Positions 61,841-64,000 of a stretch of DNA of 64,000 nt are shown here, in pieces; within the stretch, counting starts at the first letter, position 1; each line of letters starts with the position of its first letter. A program made the translations under genes and the position numbers. Location of the stretch: the NCBI GenBank assembly GCA_002355455.1, contig AP017375.1, positions 3,472,001 to 3,536,000 of the forward strand, given 5' to 3'. The notes beneath the pieces were generated by a model. It searched no databases. It was not told the origin of the DNA and saw only the letters and a program-made list of their open reading frames with translations. This DNA comes from Stanieria sp. NIES-3757 (GTDB lineage: Bacteria > Cyanobacteriota > Cyanobacteriia > Cyanobacteriales > Xenococcaceae).

Positions 61841-61869
61841 CAGTTATCAGTTATCAGTAACCAGTGAGC
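61841..61869. repeat. CAGTTATCAGTTATCAGTAACCAGTG interspersed repeat
   Basis: A short tract of CAGTTATCAGT units between gdmH and hypA. It is the reverse complement of the GATAACTG/GGTCACTG tracts at 17061-17088 and 23851-23906. It begins two bases after the gdmH stop. Confidence 0.55.
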
Positions 61870-61895
61870 AATTAATCTATAACTAATCACTAATT

Positions 61896-62255
61896 ATGCA
61901 CGAAACTGATATGACTAAAGCTCTCATTATGACGGTGAGAGATTGGTGGGATAGTCAGCCCGAACAGCCAAAAGTAGAAAAAATTCATTTAATTGTTGGG
62001 CAATTTACTTGCGTAGAACCTGCTAGTTTACAATTTGCTTTTGAAGTACAAACTCGTAATACTTTTTTAGAACAAGTTGAATTAGTAATTCAAGAAACAC
62101 CTTTGATTGCTTTTTGTCACACTTGTAGAACAGAATACCAACCACAACTAGGTTTGCAATACAATTGTCCTCAATGTCAGTCGGCAATGGAAGATATTCG
62201 CTCCGGAAGAGAACTAAAAATTGATCGCATTGAATATGCCAAAATTGCTAGTTAA
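61896..62255 (+). CDS. hypA: HypA-family nickel-insertion protein (GdmH accessory)
   Basis: A 119-residue HypA protein. The N-terminal MHETD carries the nickel-binding His2 motif, and the zinc site is built from CHTC (near 74-77) and CPQC (near 91-94). HypA carries Ni with HypB to metalloenzymes. Hydrogenase is not in this window; position directly after gdmH and before hypB, as in Synechocystis sll1077-1079, says it serves GdmH (in that work hypA2/ghaA). It is 57 bases beyond gdmH, separated by the repeat tract. Confidence 0.92.
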   Translation: MHETDMTKALIMTVRDWWDSQPEQPKVEKIHLIVGQFTCVEPASLQFAFEVQTRNTFLEQVELVIQETPLIAFCHTCRTEYQPQLGLQYNCPQCQSAMEDIRSGRELKIDRIEYAKIAS

Positions 62256-62364
62256 ATAGAAAATTATTTTCGATTTAGACAATTATTTTTTTTCTGTGGT
62301 TCGATCCCCTCCCCTAGTTCAGTATCTCAAAAACTTACCTAATCAAATTTAAAAGCTAATACCT

Positions 62365-63060
62365 ATGCATCAAACATTCGACGCTGCTTTAGAACTTAAT
62401 TTACTTCATGCTAATCAAGAAGGTGCAAATCATAACCGCGAACATTTTGACGAATGGGGTATTACTTGCCTTAATGTTATGAGTAGTCCGGGGGCAGGTA
62501 AAACTGCTCTTTTAGAAAAGACTATTATTGCTATCAAAGATCAATTAAAAATTGCTGTTATTGAAGGCGATATGACAACCGAATTAGATGCAGAACGTTT
62601 GCGTCAATACGGTGTTCCTGTTATTGCTATTAATACAGGTCGTTCCTGTCATTTAGACTCCAAAATGGTAGCAGGAGGAATTCATCAATTAGCCCATGAA
62701 CATAATCCCGAAGAATTTGATTTAGTTTTAGTAGAAAATGTGGGTAATTTAGTTTGTCCTGCCGAATTTGAAGTAGGAGAACACGCTAAAGTTGCTCTAC
62801 TTAGTGTGACTGAAGGAGAAGATAAACCGCTCAAATATCCTGTAATGTTTCAGGAAGCAGACTGTTTATTAATTACTAAAACCGATTTAGCTCCTTATTT
62901 AGAAATAGATTTAGAGCTTATTAAAGCTAATGTTAGACAAATGAATCCTCATGTAACCATTATTCCTATTTCTGCTAAAACAGGTGAAGGATTAGAAACG
63001 TGGTTCAATTGGTTAAAAATGCAAACAAAACAGGCTAAACCTTTTGCTAATTATTTATAA
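62365..63060 (+). CDS. hypB: HypB-family GTPase (GdmH nickel insertion)
   Basis: A 231-residue SIMIBI-class GTPase. P-loop [17 protein letters not shown] (about 37-53), Mg site [34 protein letters not shown], guanine motif TKTDLAPYL, and the Cys-His pair in [11 protein letters not shown] are intact. The His-rich N-terminal tail of some hydrogenase HypB proteins is absent. With HypA it should load nickel into the guanidine hydrolase. It lies 109 bases after hypA in the same direction. Confidence 0.93.
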   Translation: MHQTFDAALELNLLHANQEGANHNREHFDEWGITCLNVMSSPGAGKTALLEKTIIAIKDQLKIAVIEGDMTTELDAERLRQYGVPVIAINTGRSCHLDSKMVAGGIHQLAHEHNPEEFDLVLVENVGNLVCPAEFEVGEHAKVALLSVTEGEDKPLKYPVMFQEADCLLITKTDLAPYLEIDLELIKANVRQMNPHVTIIPISAKTGEGLETWFNWLKMQTKQAKPFANYL

Positions 63061-63266
63061 AATCAATAAGTCTACTTTAGATAATTAACAGGCTTGTTTG
63101 ATTAACTAATTAATTAGTTGATTAGTTTTTGCTAGGTTCTAAAACTTACTTTTTATTAGGTATTGCTACTTTATTATTTTTTTCATTTGCTAAATTAAAG
63201 CAAATAAAATCAAATTTTTATTCGACGACAATTGCTTATCTAATCGTTAATTATTCAATTAAATTT

Positions 63267-64000
63267 ATGATGAAAACTCGTTCTTTTTTATCTTATCTCA
63301 TTCTTTTTATTTTTAGCTTAAGTGTAGTAGTTGGTTGTAATCCTGCTACTTCAATTAAAACTACCAACGATACAGGTTCTACTTCTTCTGGAAATACAGC
63401 TAGTGTCAGTTTAGGATATAGTGCTTGGCCTGGTTGGTTTCCTTGGCAAGTCACCCAAGAACAAGGAATTTTTAAGACTAATAATGCTTCAGTAGATTTG
63501 AAGTGGTTTGATGGTTATTTAGAATCGATTAATGCCCTTAATGCCCAACAAATCAATGCTAACAGTCAAACCTTAAACGATACTATTAGTGCCATAGCAG
63601 GAGGCGCGGAACAAGTTATTGTTTTAGTTAACGACAATTCTACTGGTAACGACAAAATAATTGTTAGTGAAGAGATTAATAGTATTGCTGATCTTAAAGG
63701 CAAAAAAATTGCTGCTGAAGAAGGTACAGTAGACCATTATCTGCTTTTACTAGGTTTACAAAAAGAAGGCTTATCTCCAGAAGATATTGAATTTATACCT
63801 TTAGAAACAGGTCAAGCAGCAACAGCTTTTGTTGGTGGACAGGTAGATGCAGTCGCAGTATTTGCGCCTTTTACCACTCAAGCTTTAAAACGTGCTGGTA
63901 GTAAAGAACTTTTTAGTTCTAAAGACTTTCCTGGGGCAATTTCTGACCACTTAGTGTTTACTCGTCAATTTGTTGAAGAAAATCCTGAACAGGTGCAAGC
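63267..64000 (+). CDS. ABC transporter substrate-binding lipoprotein, partial (probable guanidine uptake)
   Basis: The first ~245 residues of a rightward gene that runs off the window. It has a lipoprotein signal (MMKTRSFLSYLILFIFSL then VVVGC with the lipidated Cys near 24). A SsuA/TauA-like periplasmic fold follows: GYSAWPGWFPWQVTQEQGIF, VDLKWFDGYLESINALNA, IADLKGKKIAAEEGTVDHYLL, GQAATAFVGGQVDAVAVFAPFTT. Position after gdmH-hypA-hypB mirrors sll1080, the binding protein of the Synechocystis guanidine-linked transporter, so guanidine is the likely ligand. Two adjacent ATGs are possible starts. The 206-base spacer upstream shows no terminator. Confidence 0.85.
   Translation, partial: MMKTRSFLSYLILFIFSLSVVVGCNPATSIKTTNDTGSTSSGNTASVSLGYSAWPGWFPWQVTQEQGIFKTNNASVDLKWFDGYLESINALNAQQINANSQTLNDTISAIAGGAEQVIVLVNDNSTGNDKIIVSEEINSIADLKGKKIAAEEGTVDHYLLLLGLQKEGLSPEDIEFIPLETGQAATAFVGGQVDAVAVFAPFTTQALKRAGSKELFSSKDFPGAISDHLVFTRQFVEENPEQVQ

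Noticed and set aside
61896-63060. Hydrogenase maturation locus
   Set aside because: Only hypA and hypB types are present, with no hypC-F or hydrogenase subunits; the guanidine riboswitch and GdmH context explains them better.

Overview
The window is chromosomal DNA from a cyanobacterium. This is shown by many HIP1 octamers (GCGATCGC), phycobilisome genes (nblA, cpcS-type lyase, cpcG), Ycf46, Ycf41, GUN4, an IctB-family protein, CrtO ketolase, a COP23-domain protein and a fused panC-cmk gene. Base composition is AT-rich with long AT-rich spacers. A unicellular or baeocyte-forming lineage (Stanieria/Pleurocapsa-like) fits, but that placement is inference. Almost everything is ordinary chromosomal core and lineage-specific content; there is one decayed insertion sequence and no prophage or CRISPR array.

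Layout. 1-9.4 kb: a cut HEAT-like gene, ycf46, a His-rich CobW GTPase, cysS, glyA, a WecA/MraY-type transferase, cinA and a DUF1816 protein. 9.4-20.9 kb: a 0.7 kb spacer with a MITE-like element, the (p)ppGpp synthase/hydrolase, a PatD-like small protein, purM, rlpA, panC-cmk, DUF2470, a mannose-1-P guanylyltransferase fusion and ycf41. 21-27 kb: tRNA-Asp, a GH57 glucan enzyme, a CHAT-TPR protein carrying in-frame palindromic repeats, and DUF2949. 27-29.3 kb: a phycobilisome cluster of nblA (55 codons), cpcS and cpcG. 29.5-31.6 kb: GFA protein, GNAT and a broken IS982-like element inserted exactly at the GNAT stop codon. 31.7-42.1 kb: SDR-CIA30 (HCF173-like) protein, leuD, pentapeptide-repeat protein, an unknown secreted coiled-coil protein, an LpxB-related protein, COP23, a Ser/Thr kinase-TPR and icd. 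42.2-47.9 kb: a response regulator, a possible attenuator, gun4, a degenerate GAF histidine kinase, ictB and smpB. 48-54.4 kb: two membrane proteins, a sulfurtransferase, a complete partner-switching set (anti-sigma kinase, PP2C response regulator, STAS antagonist) and crtO. 54.5-60.3 kb: a small unknown ORF, an FHA-PAS-GGDEF-EAL protein, a dipeptide-epimerase/DUF1611 pair (DgcA-DgcN-like), a structured RNA candidate and a NUDIX hydrolase.

The most coherent system is at the right end (60.4-64 kb). A guanidine-I (ykkC) riboswitch with an overlapping terminator precedes a ureohydrolase of the guanidine hydrolase (GdmH) type, then hypA- and hypB-type nickel-insertion proteins, then the start of an ABC-transporter substrate-binding lipoprotein. 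Together they read as a guanidine-sensing, uptake and Ni-dependent hydrolysis operon that frees nitrogen from guanidine. It resembles the sll1077-sll1082 region of Synechocystis. The window cuts the transporter gene.
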